A DNA stretch of 64,000 nt, from contig CALVDH010000001.1 of the NCBI GenBank assembly GCA_944326235.1, positions 95,574-159,573 on the forward strand, in the 5' to 3' direction. The stretch's first letter is position 1. Each line of letters begins with the position of its first letter. The notes below the pieces were generated by a model that was not told where the DNA came from, did no database searches, and saw only the letters and a program-made list of their open reading frames with translations. Of the stretch, positions 25,994-35,900 are shown one piece after another. A program made the position numbers and the translations under genes. This DNA comes from an uncultured Bacteroidales bacterium (GTDB taxonomy: Bacteria > Bacteroidota > Bacteroidia > Bacteroidales > UBA932).

Positions 25994-26084
25994 AGCAGAA
26001 ATAAGCAGTGGTTGGCTACAGGCTTTTAGCCAATGAACATCCTGCAGGTGTCTGCTGTGACTCCTTCGGAAGGAGTGGCGCATT
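25994..26084 (+). repeat. Right 91-bp direct repeat flanking the insertion
   Basis: Second copy of 23775-23865 with three mismatches. It includes the AGCAGAAATAA that is the end of xseA in the left copy, so the right copy preserves a relic of the xseA 3' end. Confidence 0.85.
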
Positions 26085-26207
26085 ACGGAGTGTTTTTGCG
26101 GAGTGCTTGATTTACAAGTTTTTTTCTAAATGTTCCTGACTGGATTTCTTCGGAAGCCAGGTTAATGACCGATTTGGGTTAACATGCCTGCCGAATTGCG
26201 GCATCAG

Positions 26208-26247
26208 TCAGATTGCAGTTCGGGTATTGCGCGGAATCTGATTTTTT
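26208..26247 (+). terminator. Possible terminator upstream of xseB
   Basis: TCAGATT pairs with AATCTGA across a 20-base loop and is followed by TTTTTT. It would isolate xseB and the glycogen genes from transcription coming out of the insertion. Confidence 0.4.
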
Positions 26248-26282
26248 AGTAAATTGCAACGGCTTTTTAAATTTTTCAAAAT

Positions 26283-26483
26283 ATGGCTGAACTGGAAAAA
26301 ATGAAATATGAGGAGGCGCTCGGGCGTCTGGAGAAGATAGTGGCTCAGATCGAGGACCCGCAGACGGCGGTGGGGGATATCCCCGCGAAGGTGAAGGAGG
26401 CGGCGGAGCTGCTGACTTACTGCCGGAAGATGCTGAAAGAGAGCGAGGAAAGCATCGGGAAAATACTCGATGATGAACAATAG
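26283..26483 (+). CDS. xseB: Exodeoxyribonuclease VII small subunit
   Basis: A 66-residue helical protein of the XseB family: YEEALGRLEKIVAQIEDPQTAVGDIPAKVKEAAELLTYC matches the two-helix pattern of small ExoVII subunits, which decorate the XseA helical arm. In most genomes it follows xseA directly; here 2.5 kb of inserted DNA separates them, and xseB instead heads the glycogen gene cluster 27 bases before glgB. No clear TAnnTTTG was seen in front of it, so how it is now transcribed is open. Confidence 0.9.
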   Translation: MAELEKMKYEEALGRLEKIVAQIEDPQTAVGDIPAKVKEAAELLTYCRKMLKESEESIGKILDDEQ

Positions 26484-26510
26484 TCAGGTGAAACATTAAA
26501 AATAACAGCT

Positions 26511-28484
26511 ATGATATTCGACAAGGATCCATATCTGATGCCCTACCGGGACCAGATTGAAAAACGCTACAGGGAGCTGGTAATCAGAAAACAGGAACTG
26601 GCCGGATACGGCCGCAGGATAGCCGATGCAGTGAACAACCACCTGTACTACGGAGTGCATGCCGACAAGAAGGAAGTGGTCTTCAGGGAATGGGCTCCGA
26701 ACGCTACGGCGATATACCTCATCGGGGATTTCAACGGCTGGCGGAAGGATGAGAAGTACCGGCTGAACTCCGTCGGAGGAGGCAACTGGGAGCTCCGTCT
26801 GCCGGCAGCGGAGGTACCTCACGGCTCTCTGTTTAAATGGCTGGTGGAGTGGAACGGCGGCAGCGGCGAGAGGCTTCCGGCCTATGCGACCCGCTGCGTC
26901 CAGGACCCGGAGACCAAGATTTTCTCCGCCCAGGTATGGCTCCCTCCCAGGAAATACCGCTGGAGGCACACCCGTTTCGTCCCGCATAACCGCTGCCCCC
27001 TCATCTATGAGGCGCATATAGGCATGAGTTCGGAGGAGGAGAAGGTGGCCTCGTTTGACGAGTTCCGTCAGAACGTCCTGCCGCGCATCCGCGACCTCGG
27101 GTACAACACCCTGCAGATCATGGCCCTCCAGGAGCATCCCTACTACGGTTCTTTCGGCTATCAGGTGTCCAATTTCTTCGCCCTGAGCTCCAGGTTCGGC
27201 ACTCCGGAGGAGTTCAAGGCCCTGGTGGACGAGGCGCACGGGATGGGCATCGCCGTGGTCATGGACCTGGTGCACTCGCACGCGGTGGACAATGAGGTGG
27301 AGGGTATCGGGATGCTCGACGGGACGGAATACCTCTACTGTCATGCCGGAGCCAGAGGACGGCATCCTGCATGGGGCTCGCGCTGTTTCAACTACGGCAA
27401 GCCCTCGACGGTCCATTTCCTGCTCTCGAACATCAAGTTCTGGATGGAGGAATATCATATCGACGGTTTCCGTTTCGACGGAGTGACCAGCATGATATAT
27501 ATGGATCACGGTCTGGGCAAGGACTTTACGGACTATTCCTGCTATTTCGACGGCAATCAGGACGAGGATGCTCTGCTGTACCTCGGCCTGGCCAACACCA
27601 TGATAAAGGAGATAAATCCCAAGGCTATAACGATAGCGGAGGATGTCAGCGGCATGCCCGGACTGGCGGCTCCGACGGGCGTCGGGGGCATCGGTTTCGA
27701 CTTCCGCCTGAGCATGGGTATCGCTGACCACTGGATCAAGTGGATAAAGGAACGCAGGGACGAGGACTGGAGCATGGGCGAGATTTACTACGAGCTGACC
27801 AACAAGCGTGCGGATGAGCGTACTGTCTCCTATGCCGAGTGCCACGACCAGGCCCTGGTGGGCGACAAGACAATCATTTTCCGCCTGATGGACAAGGAGA
27901 TGTACACGGCCATGAACAAGGCTTCGCAGAACCTTACCGTCGAGCGCGGCATGGCCCTGCACAAGATGATCCGCCTGGTGACCATCGCCACGGCCGGGGA
28001 CGGCTACCTGAACTTCATGGGCAATGAGTTCGGCCACCCCGAGTGGATAGACTTTCCGCGCGAGGGGAACGGCTGGTCCTATTTCTATGCCCGCCGCCAG
28101 TGGTCCCTGTCAGACAATCCGGACCTGCGCTACGGTGAGCTCCGGGATTTTGACCGGGCGATGATACATCTTTTCGCGGAAAACAACATTCTGACCGAGC
28201 GTCCGGTCCAACTTTACGTGGACGAGGACCGAAAAGTTTTGATTTTTGCAAGAGGATGTTTTATCTTTGCGCTCAATTTCCACCCCTCTGAGTCGGTGGC
28301 AGACTTCAAGTTCCGGGCACCGGCGGGAGAATACAGGCAAGTGCTTGATACAGATGCACCTGAATTCGGAGGATTCGGTCGGAATGATGAGAACACGGCT
28401 CATTTTACCGTGAGAGATAACGACTGTGACACACTTTCCCTTTACCTGCCCAGCAGGTCGGCCATAGTCCTGAAAAGAAAGTAA
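26511..28484 (+). CDS. glgB: 1,4-alpha-glucan branching enzyme (GH13)
   Basis: Forms alpha-1,6 branches in glycogen. The 657-residue protein has an N-terminal CBM48 domain (EWAPNATAIYLIGDFNGW at about 63-80) and the GH13 barrel. The catalytic residues can be placed: nucleophile Asp323 in GFRFDGVTSM, acid/base Glu377 in ITIAEDVSG and Asp446 in AECHDQ, with region I as MDLVHSH. The wording is that of the eukaryote-like branching enzymes common in Bacteroidota, not the E. coli GlgB type. It opens the operon glgB-debranching-GT4-GH57-synthase/phosphorylase-ribF. An AT-rich patch near its 3' end holds a promoter-like sequence. Confidence 0.96.
   Translation: MIFDKDPYLMPYRDQIEKRYRELVIRKQELAGYGRRIADAVNNHLYYGVHADKKEVVFREWAPNATAIYLIGDFNGWRKDEKYRLNSVGGGNWELRLPAAEVPHGSLFKWLVEWNGGSGERLPAYATRCVQDPETKIFSAQVWLPPRKYRWRHTRFVPHNRCPLIYEAHIGMSSEEEKVASFDEFRQNVLPRIRDLGYNTLQIMALQEHPYYGSFGYQVSNFFALSSRFGTPEEFKALVDEAHGMGIAVVMDLVHSHAVDNEVEGIGMLDGTEYLYCHAGARGRHPAWGSRCFNYGKPSTVHFLLSNIKFWMEEYHIDGFRFDGVTSMIYMDHGLGKDFTDYSCYFDGNQDEDALLYLGLANTMIKEINPKAITIAEDVSGMPGLAAPTGVGGIGFDFRLSMGIADHWIKWIKERRDEDWSMGEIYYELTNKRADERTVSYAECHDQALVGDKTIIFRLMDKEMYTAMNKASQNLTVERGMALHKMIRLVTIATAGDGYLNFMGNEFGHPEWIDFPREGNGWSYFYARRQWSLSDNPDLRYGELRDFDRAMIHLFAENNILTERPVQLYVDEDRKVLIFARGCFIFALNFHPSESVADFKFRAPAGEYRQVLDTDAPEFGGFGRNDENTAHFTVRDNDCDTLSLYLPSRSAIVLKRK
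28262..28269 (+). promoter_or_regulatory. Internal promoter-like site near the 3' end of glgB
   Basis: TATCTTTG with a TTTTG at 28237-28241, 20 bases upstream, fits the -7/-33 pattern. It sits in an AT-rich patch that stands out from the GC-rich coding sequence, about 230 bases before the debranching gene. Confidence 0.4.
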
Positions 28485-28501
28485 CATATTATTAAAGGTA
28501 T

Positions 28502-30445
28502 ATGTCGTATCTTAAATTTGACAAAGAAGAATTGGTGAATCTGGAGTACTCTCTGGTCAGGGAAGTGCTCGCCACCAATAAGACCGGCGGATATCTGAAC
28601 ACTACGCTCGTAGGCTGCAATACCCGCAAGTACCACGGTCTGTTTGTGCTCCCCGTCAAGAACTTCGACAACAGAAGGTATGTCCTTCTGTCCTCGCTGG
28701 ATGAGACCCTTATCCAGCATGGCCGGGAATTCAATCTCGGCATTCACTGTTATGGCAAGAACAACTATGAGCCCCGAGGACACAAATACATCGTGGATTT
28801 CGAGTTCGACAAGTACCCCACGATTACCTACAGGATCGGAGGCATCCTCTTCAGCAAGTCCATGCTCTTCCTGCACAACAAGGAACAGCTGCTGATCAAG
28901 TACACCCTGCTGGACGCTCACTCAGCCACCATGCTGCGCCTCAGGCCCTTCCTCTCATTCAGGGAGATACATACCCTGACCCGGGCCAATGAGGACGCGG
29001 ACCGCGGATACGTGACCGTGGAGAACGGAGCCGCCTACAGGCTCTATGACGGTTTCCCCACTGTCAACCTCCAGCTCAACAAGCAGAACGATTATTTCCA
29101 CAACCCCGACTGGTACTACAACATCGAGTATCTCGAGGAGAAGCGCCGCGGCTTCGAGTATCAGGAGGACCTCTATACCCCCGGCTATTTCGAGCTTCCC
29201 ATCAAGAAGGGAGAATCGATAGTAGTATCGGTATCCACTTCCCCCGTAGCGGCCAAGGGCCTTTCCGGAGTGTTTACCCGCGAGGCCGCCAGGAGGATTT
29301 CCCTCCAGAGCTACGACGACTGCCTGCACCGTGCGGCCAAGCAGTTCATCGTCAATACAGGCAAGGGCCTCAAGGAGATATACGCCGGCTACACCTGGCT
29401 CGGCAAGGGACTGCGCGAGACCTTTATCTCCCTGCCCGGCCTGACCCTCTTCGCCGACGGCGACACCGCTCAGTTCGAGGAAGTTCTCGACAGCACTTTC
29501 AAGATATACAACCACCAGCTCCTGCACGGCTCCAAGCAGGTGGACGCCGCCCTGTGGCTGTTCTGGGTTATCCAGCAGTATGCGGCCTTCACCGGTGACG
29601 CCCAGGGTACATGGCTGAAATACCGCGCAAAGCTCAAGGCCATCCTCAAGAGCTTCCTCGACGGAGGCCGCATGGGAGTGTCCCTGTCCGACAACGGTCT
29701 GCTGTGGGCCAGGATGAACGGTGTGGCCATGACCTGGATGAACGCCTACGACAAGGACGGAGTGCCCGTCACCGAGCGCAGCGGCTTCCAGGTGGAGACC
29801 AACGCCTTCTGGTACAATGCCGTAAGCTACATGATCGACATGGAGACCAAGTACGGCTCCGACACCCGCTTCGTATATCAGCTCCAGGCCGTGAAGGATA
29901 AGCTGGACGCCAACTTCTACAACGTCTTCTGGTGTGAGGAGCGTCAGCATCTGGCCGACTACGTGGACGAGAACGGACAGAATGTCTTCACCCGTCCCAA
30001 CCAGATCTTCGCCTGCAGCCTGGACTACTCCCCTCTGAGCGAGGAGGTCAAGGGCAAGATCATGGAAGCTGTCAAGAGGGAGCTGCTCACCGAGCGCGGC
30101 ATCCGTACCCTCTCTCCCAAGAACTCTCTCTACAAGGGAGTCTACGATGGAAATCAGGATCAGAGAGACCATTCCTACCATCAGGGCTCTACCCGGGTAT
30201 GGCTCCTGACATACTATATCGAGGCCATGCTGAAACTCTACGGAGGCATGTTCGTCCGCAGGGCCACCGAGCTCATCAACGCTTTCGAGGAGGATATCGA
30301 GCGTCACGGCGTCGGAGCCATCTGCGAACTCTACGACGGCGATCCCCCGCACAATCCTCACGGAGCCATCTCCAGCGCAGTGGCCACCGCATCCCTGCTT
30401 CGTTCCGAATATCTTGTAAACAAATATAAAACGGAGGAGTTATGA
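28502..30445 (+). CDS. Glycogen debranching enzyme, amylo-alpha-1,6-glucosidase (GH133)
   Basis: Removes alpha-1,6 branch stubs from glycogen. The 647-residue protein matches the archaeal/bacterial GDE family: an N-terminal domain with TNKTGGYLNTTLVGCNTRKYHGL near residues 24-46, and a C-terminal (alpha/alpha)6 barrel with GYTWLGKGLRETFISLPGL and YHQGSTRVWLLTYYIEA. It has no GH13 transferase half, so it hydrolyses branches only. Its stop overlaps the next gene as ATGA, indicating coupling. The gene is placed right after the branching enzyme. Confidence 0.92.
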   Translation: MSYLKFDKEELVNLEYSLVREVLATNKTGGYLNTTLVGCNTRKYHGLFVLPVKNFDNRRYVLLSSLDETLIQHGREFNLGIHCYGKNNYEPRGHKYIVDFEFDKYPTITYRIGGILFSKSMLFLHNKEQLLIKYTLLDAHSATMLRLRPFLSFREIHTLTRANEDADRGYVTVENGAAYRLYDGFPTVNLQLNKQNDYFHNPDWYYNIEYLEEKRRGFEYQEDLYTPGYFELPIKKGESIVVSVSTSPVAAKGLSGVFTREAARRISLQSYDDCLHRAAKQFIVNTGKGLKEIYAGYTWLGKGLRETFISLPGLTLFADGDTAQFEEVLDSTFKIYNHQLLHGSKQVDAALWLFWVIQQYAAFTGDAQGTWLKYRAKLKAILKSFLDGGRMGVSLSDNGLLWARMNGVAMTWMNAYDKDGVPVTERSGFQVETNAFWYNAVSYMIDMETKYGSDTRFVYQLQAVKDKLDANFYNVFWCEERQHLADYVDENGQNVFTRPNQIFACSLDYSPLSEEVKGKIMEAVKRELLTERGIRTLSPKNSLYKGVYDGNQDQRDHSYHQGSTRVWLLTYYIEAMLKLYGGMFVRRATELINAFEEDIERHGVGAICELYDGDPPHNPHGAISSAVATASLLRSEYLVNKYKTEEL

Positions 30446-31722
30446 GAGTCTTAATGTTCGGATGGGAGTTTCCGCCCCATATCTCGGGCGGACTCGGAAC
30501 GGCCTGCTACGGCATGGTCAGAGGCTTGGCCAACAATGATGTGGATGTACTTTTCGTAATGCCTTCGGCATCCGGAGACGAGGACGGCTCTGTGGCCCAT
30601 ATCATCAACGCGAGCGATGTGGAGGCCACGGACATCAAGTGCAGTCCCATGGATTTCCTGGAAAGGATCAATTTCCTCAGGATAGGCTCCAATCTGGTGC
30701 CCTATGTAGATCCACGGGATTTCTCCGAGATGGTCGAGGAAGACAGGCACAATCAGGTCAATGACTTCAAAATCAACTTCAAGCAGAAATACAAGTTCTC
30801 CGGCAAGTACGGCACCAACCTCATGGAGGAGGTGGCCCGCTACGCCCTCGTGGGAGGCACCATCGCCCTGCAGAATCAGTTCGACATCATCCACGCCCAC
30901 GACTGGCTTACCTACGCTGCGGGAGTGGCCGCCAAGAGACTGACCGGCAAGCCGCTGGTGGTCCATGTTCATGCCACGGAGTTCGACCGTACCGGCGAGA
31001 ATGTCAACACCCAGGTCTATGCCCTGGAGAAGATGGGCATGGAGGCTGCCGACAAGGTAATCACCGTCAGCAACCTCACCCGCAACATCGTCATCAACCG
31101 CTACGGCATCTCGCCCGATAAGGTGGTCACTGTCCACAACGCAGTGGACTTCAGCGGCCGCAATGAGATAGACGTGCAGCGCGGGGTGCCTGAGAAGGTG
31201 GTCACCTTCCTGGGCCGCATCACCTTCCAGAAAGGACCGGAGTACTTTATCGAGGCCGCCAACAAGGTCCTCAAATACTATAAGAATGTGCGTTTCGTGA
31301 TGGCCGGCAGCGGCGACCTGCTCAACCGCTCTATCCGCCGCGTCGCAAAACTGGGCATATCCGACAGGTTCCATTTCACCGGTTTCCTCCGCGGAGCCGA
31401 CGTTCAGAGGATGTTCGCAGTCTCTGACGTGTACGTGATGCCCTCCGTCTCGGAGCCTTTCGGTATCTCACCCCTCGAGGCCATGAGGACGGGAGTGCCC
31501 ACCATCATATCCAAGCAGTCCGGCGTGGCCGAGGTCCTGAAGCACTCCATCAAGGTGGACTTCTGGGACATCGACGCCATGGCCGACGCCATCTACGGCC
31601 TTCTCAGATATCCCGCCCTTGCGGATATGTCTTCCCGCTGCGGACTGGAGGAGGTCAATACCCTCAAGTGGAACAACGCAGCACAGAAAATCAAACAAGT
31701 TTATTTGTCAACATTGGATTAA
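30442..31722 (+). CDS. Glycosyltransferase family 4, GT-B fold
   Basis: A 426-residue retaining glycosyltransferase. The N-terminal domain starts WEFPPHISGGLGTACYGM, the nucleotide-sugar clamp of GT4/GT5-type enzymes; the C-terminal domain has SVSEPFGISPLEAMRTGVP with the E-x7-E pair. In Bacteroidota glycogen operons this gene accompanies a separate synthase, and its acceptor is probably a glucan, but whether it primes or extends the chain is not known from sequence. It overlaps the debranching gene by four bases and is followed by GH57 after 12 bases. Confidence 0.88.
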   Translation: MRVLMFGWEFPPHISGGLGTACYGMVRGLANNDVDVLFVMPSASGDEDGSVAHIINASDVEATDIKCSPMDFLERINFLRIGSNLVPYVDPRDFSEMVEEDRHNQVNDFKINFKQKYKFSGKYGTNLMEEVARYALVGGTIALQNQFDIIHAHDWLTYAAGVAAKRLTGKPLVVHVHATEFDRTGENVNTQVYALEKMGMEAADKVITVSNLTRNIVINRYGISPDKVVTVHNAVDFSGRNEIDVQRGVPEKVVTFLGRITFQKGPEYFIEAANKVLKYYKNVRFVMAGSGDLLNRSIRRVAKLGISDRFHFTGFLRGADVQRMFAVSDVYVMPSVSEPFGISPLEAMRTGVPTIISKQSGVAEVLKHSIKVDFWDIDAMADAIYGLLRYPALADMSSRCGLEEVNTLKWNNAAQKIKQVYLSTLD

Positions 31723-31734
31723 AAGCACATTATT

Positions 31735-32940
31735 ATGGAAACAAAACCTTCAATCTGCATATATTTTCAGGTTCATCAGCCTGACCGTCTCAGACAGTAC
31801 CGTTTCTTCGATATAGGAAACGACCACCACTATTACGATGACTTCGCCAACAGGACCATCCTCCGCCGTGTGGCCGAGAGGTGCTACCTGCCCATGAACA
31901 AGCTCCTGCTGGAGGTGATAGCCGCCTGCGGCAAGAAGTTCAAGGTGGCATTCTCCCTCTCCGGCTCCGTGATAGAGCAGTTCGAGGCCTACGCCCCCGA
32001 GGTGCTCGACAGCTTCAAGGCCCTGGCCGCCACAGGCTGCGTGGAGTTCATCGGCGAGACCTATTCGCATACCCTGGCATCCCTGTTCTCACCCACTGAG
32101 TTCGAGAAACAGGTCAAGCTGCACTCGGCCCTCATCGCCAAACATTTCGGCAAGAAGCCCAAGACCTTCAGGAACACCGAGCTGATCTACTCCGACGAGA
32201 TAGGCTCGCTCGTCAGCAAGATGGGCTTCACCTGCATGCTGACCGAGGGTGCCAAGCACATCCTGGGATGGAAATCCCCCAACTACGTATATACCAACGC
32301 TATCAACCCTAAGCTCAAGCTCCTGCTCCGTAATTTCGGCCTGAGCGACGACATAGCGTTCCGCTTCTCCGACAAGTCCTGGGACAAGTGGCCCGTGGAC
32401 ACCGGCAAGTATATATCCTGGCTGACTGACTCTATTAAGGACGGAGAGGTCATCAACCTCTTCATGGACTACGAGACCTTCGGCGAGCATCAGAACGCCT
32501 CCACCGGCATCTTCGAGTTCTTCCGCGCCCTTCCCGAGGCCGTGCTCTCGCAGACCGGTTTCGAGTTCTGCACCCCTCAGCAGGTGATCAAGAAGCATCA
32601 GCCCGTGGCTCCTCTGAACGTGCCCTTCCCGATTTCCTGGGCGGACGAGGAGAGAGACACCACCGCATGGCTCGGAAACGAGCTGCAGAACGAGGCTTCC
32701 TCGAAGCTCTACGCCCTTACCGACAAGGTGATAGCCACAGAGGACCAGAAGATTGCCAAGGATTTCCTGAGACTGCAGGAGAGCGACCATTTCTACTACA
32801 TGTGTACCAAGTTCTTCTCAGACGGAGCCGTGCACAATTACTTCAATCCGTACGACACCCCGTATGAGGCATTTATCAACTACATGAACGTTTTAAGTGA
32901 CTTTATGCTGAGGATCGACGGACGTCTGAAACAAGAATAA
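31735..32940 (+). CDS. GH57 family alpha-amylase-like glycosidase
   Basis: A 401-residue GH57 enzyme. The conserved regions are HQPDRL near residue 14, GETYSH, FRNTELIYSDEI with catalytic nucleophile Glu149, and MDYETFGEH with acid/base Asp245. Family members act on alpha-1,4-glucans or branch them. No signal peptide is visible, so it should work on cytoplasmic glycogen or maltodextrin together with the fused synthase/phosphorylase that follows. The exact activity (amylase, 4-alpha-glucanotransferase or branching) cannot be told apart here. Confidence 0.9.
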   Translation: METKPSICIYFQVHQPDRLRQYRFFDIGNDHHYYDDFANRTILRRVAERCYLPMNKLLLEVIAACGKKFKVAFSLSGSVIEQFEAYAPEVLDSFKALAATGCVEFIGETYSHTLASLFSPTEFEKQVKLHSALIAKHFGKKPKTFRNTELIYSDEIGSLVSKMGFTCMLTEGAKHILGWKSPNYVYTNAINPKLKLLLRNFGLSDDIAFRFSDKSWDKWPVDTGKYISWLTDSIKDGEVINLFMDYETFGEHQNASTGIFEFFRALPEAVLSQTGFEFCTPQQVIKKHQPVAPLNVPFPISWADEERDTTAWLGNELQNEASSKLYALTDKVIATEDQKIAKDFLRLQESDHFYYMCTKFFSDGAVHNYFNPYDTPYEAFINYMNVLSDFMLRIDGRLKQE

Positions 32941-32967
32941 TATCCGTTACCAACATCAAGACATTTT

Positions 32968-35900
32968 ATGAGTACTGAAAAAGTTGTGATGCCCGACTAT
33001 CTGTTCGAGGCAAGCTGGGAAGTCTGCAATAAGGTAGGGGGCATCCATACCGTATTGGCTACAAAATCCCTGAACCTTTCTGAGGAGCTGGGAAGCAACC
33101 ACATCCACATAGGGCCGGATGTATGGGTGGATACCGCCCAGAATCCGGAGTTTACCGAGGATCCCATACTCTTCCGCACCTGGAGGATTGCCGCCGCCGA
33201 AGAGGGGCTGCGCCTGAGGGTGGGACGGTGGAACATCCCCGGGAAGCCGATTGCCATCCTCGTGGATTTCTCCCAGTTCATTTCCAAGAAAAATGAGATA
33301 TTCACCTCCCTGTGGGAGAAGTTCAAGCTGGACTCCCTCTCCGGGCAGTGGGACTTCATCGAGGCTGCCCTGTTCGGCTATGCCGCCGGAAAGGTGATAG
33401 AGAGCTTCGTCAATTTCAACCTCCAGCCCCATCACCGCGTGGTGGCTCATTTCCACGAGTGGATGACAGGAGCCGGCATACTTTATCTCAAGGGGTCCAA
33501 AGCCCATATCGGAACCATTTTCACAACCCACGCTACCGTCGTGGGACGCTGCCTTGCTTGCAACAACGTGCCTCTGTACGATACCCTGAACAATTGCAAC
33601 GCCGATGAGAAGGCCCGCTATTACAACGTGATGGCCAAGCACTCCCTCGAGAGATGTGCCGCCGTCAACGCCGATGTCTTCACCACTGTCAGCGACATTA
33701 CCGCCACTGAGTGCGAGCGTCTGCTGGGCAAGAAAGTGGACCTTATCACTCCCAACGGTTTTGACAACAGCATTCTGCCCTCCAAGGAAAAGAAGGCTGA
33801 GGCTATGGCTGAAGGACGGAAGGCTCTGCTTACCCTGGCATCTGCCATGTGCGGGGAGGACTGCTCCGATGCCTTCATCATGGGTATCAGCGGCAGGTAT
33901 GAATATAAGAACAAGGGTATCGACGCCTATCTGGACGTACTTGGCCGTCTCAACAACTCCGGCAGCTGCAACAGGACCGTGGTGGCATTCATCATGGTGC
34001 CGGCCGGCCACAATGGTCCGGACAAGGAACTGGTCGCCAAGCTCGCAGGGGACGGCTCCGGCTATCAGTGCCTGACTACCCACAGTCTCAACGAGCCCGG
34101 AAACGACATTATCCTCAACCGTATAAAGGCCCTGGGCCTGGTCAACAGCCCCGGCAGCAAGGTCAAGGTCGTATATGTGCCCTCGTATCTGAACGGAGAC
34201 GACGGCGTGCTCAACAGGAAGTACTATGACCTTCTTATGGCCATGGACCTGACAGTCTTCCCTTCGTATTACGAGCCTTGGGGATATACTCCGCTGGAGT
34301 CCCTGGCGTTCGGCGTGCCTACCGTGACCACCACACTGGCCGGTTTCGGCCTCTGGGTGCGCAGTCACTACAATGCCGCCCATCCCTCGATAACCATTGT
34401 CCCCCGCAACGACTCCAACTACGACCAGGTGGTGGATACCGTCCTCAAGCAGGTACTGGAGATGACCCGCCTGACTCCTGAGACTATGGAACACTACCGG
34501 GCCAATGCGGTGGAGGTATCCGAAATCGCTCTCTGGAAGCACAACATCTACTATTACAAGCAGGCCTACTCCCTGGCCCTCGACCGCGTCGTGCATGCTA
34601 TGGGCGCCTTCCCCGAGTACAGGGAGGACCAGGTGCAGAACTATCACCGCATAGAGGTCAACCGCCCCTCGTGGAGCCGTATCATCGTCACCCGCGTGAT
34701 GCCCGAGAGGCTCCGCTGGCTGGATACCATATCCAAGAACCTGTGGTGGTGCTGGAATCAGGAAGCCATGGACCTGTTCATGAGCATCAATCCCGATCTG
34801 TGGAAGAAGTGCGAGAAGAATCCTATCGCCCTGCTCGACCGTCTGACCCTCGACGATTACAAGCGGCTCGAGGCCGATACCGATTTCCTGGCCCGTCTGG
34901 ATGCCGTCACGGAGATATTCAAGACCTATATGGAGGGCAAGAAAGACCGCCCCTCACCCTCGATAGCCTATTTCAGTATGGAGTACGGCCTGGACACTTC
35001 CCTGAAGATTTACTCCGGGGGTCTGGGTATTCTGGCAGGTGACTACCTCAAGGAGTCCAGCGACATGAGGGTGAAGATGACCGGTGTGGGACTGCTCTAC
35101 CGTTATGGCTATTTCAGCCAGAGACTTACCGCTCAGGGAGACCAGGTGGCCGACTACGAGCCCCAGGACTTCTTCAAGATTCCGGCCATGCCCGTAAGGG
35201 ATGAGAACGGCAACTGGAAGATGGTGTCGATAGTCTTCCCCGGACGTACAGTCCACGCCAAGATCTGGAAAGTGGATGTGGGCCGCACGGAACTCTATCT
35301 GCTCGATACGGACTTCGAGGACAACCTGCCCGAGGACCGTCAGATTACCCACCATCTCTACGGAGGTGACTGGGAGAACCGTCTGAAACAGGAGCTGCTG
35401 CTCGGTATCGGCGGTATCCGCGCCCTGCGCGCCCTGGGTATCCACTGCGACATCTATCACTGCAACGAGGGCCACGCAGCCTTCATCGGACTGGAGCGTC
35501 TGCGCGAGTATGTGGCCGCCGGCATTTCCTACAACGAGGCGCTGGAGCTGGTAAGGTGCTCGTCGCTCTTCACCACCCATACGCCCGTGCCTGCCGGTCA
35601 CGATGCCTTCAGCGAGGACCTGCTCCGCACCTACATGAACCATTATCCCCAGAGGATGAAGATAGACTGGGAGACCATGATGGCTCTCGGCAAGATCAAC
35701 CCCACCGACCACAACGAGAAGTTCTCCATGAGCAACCTGGCCTGCAACCTCTCCCAGGAGGTCAACGGCGTGAGCTGGATGCACGGCAAGGTCAGCCAGG
35801 AGATACTCGGAGGACTGTGGCCGGGCTATCTGCCGGAGGAGCTGCATATCGGTTACGTGACCAACGGAGTTCACTATCCGACCTGGACAGCTCCCCAGTG

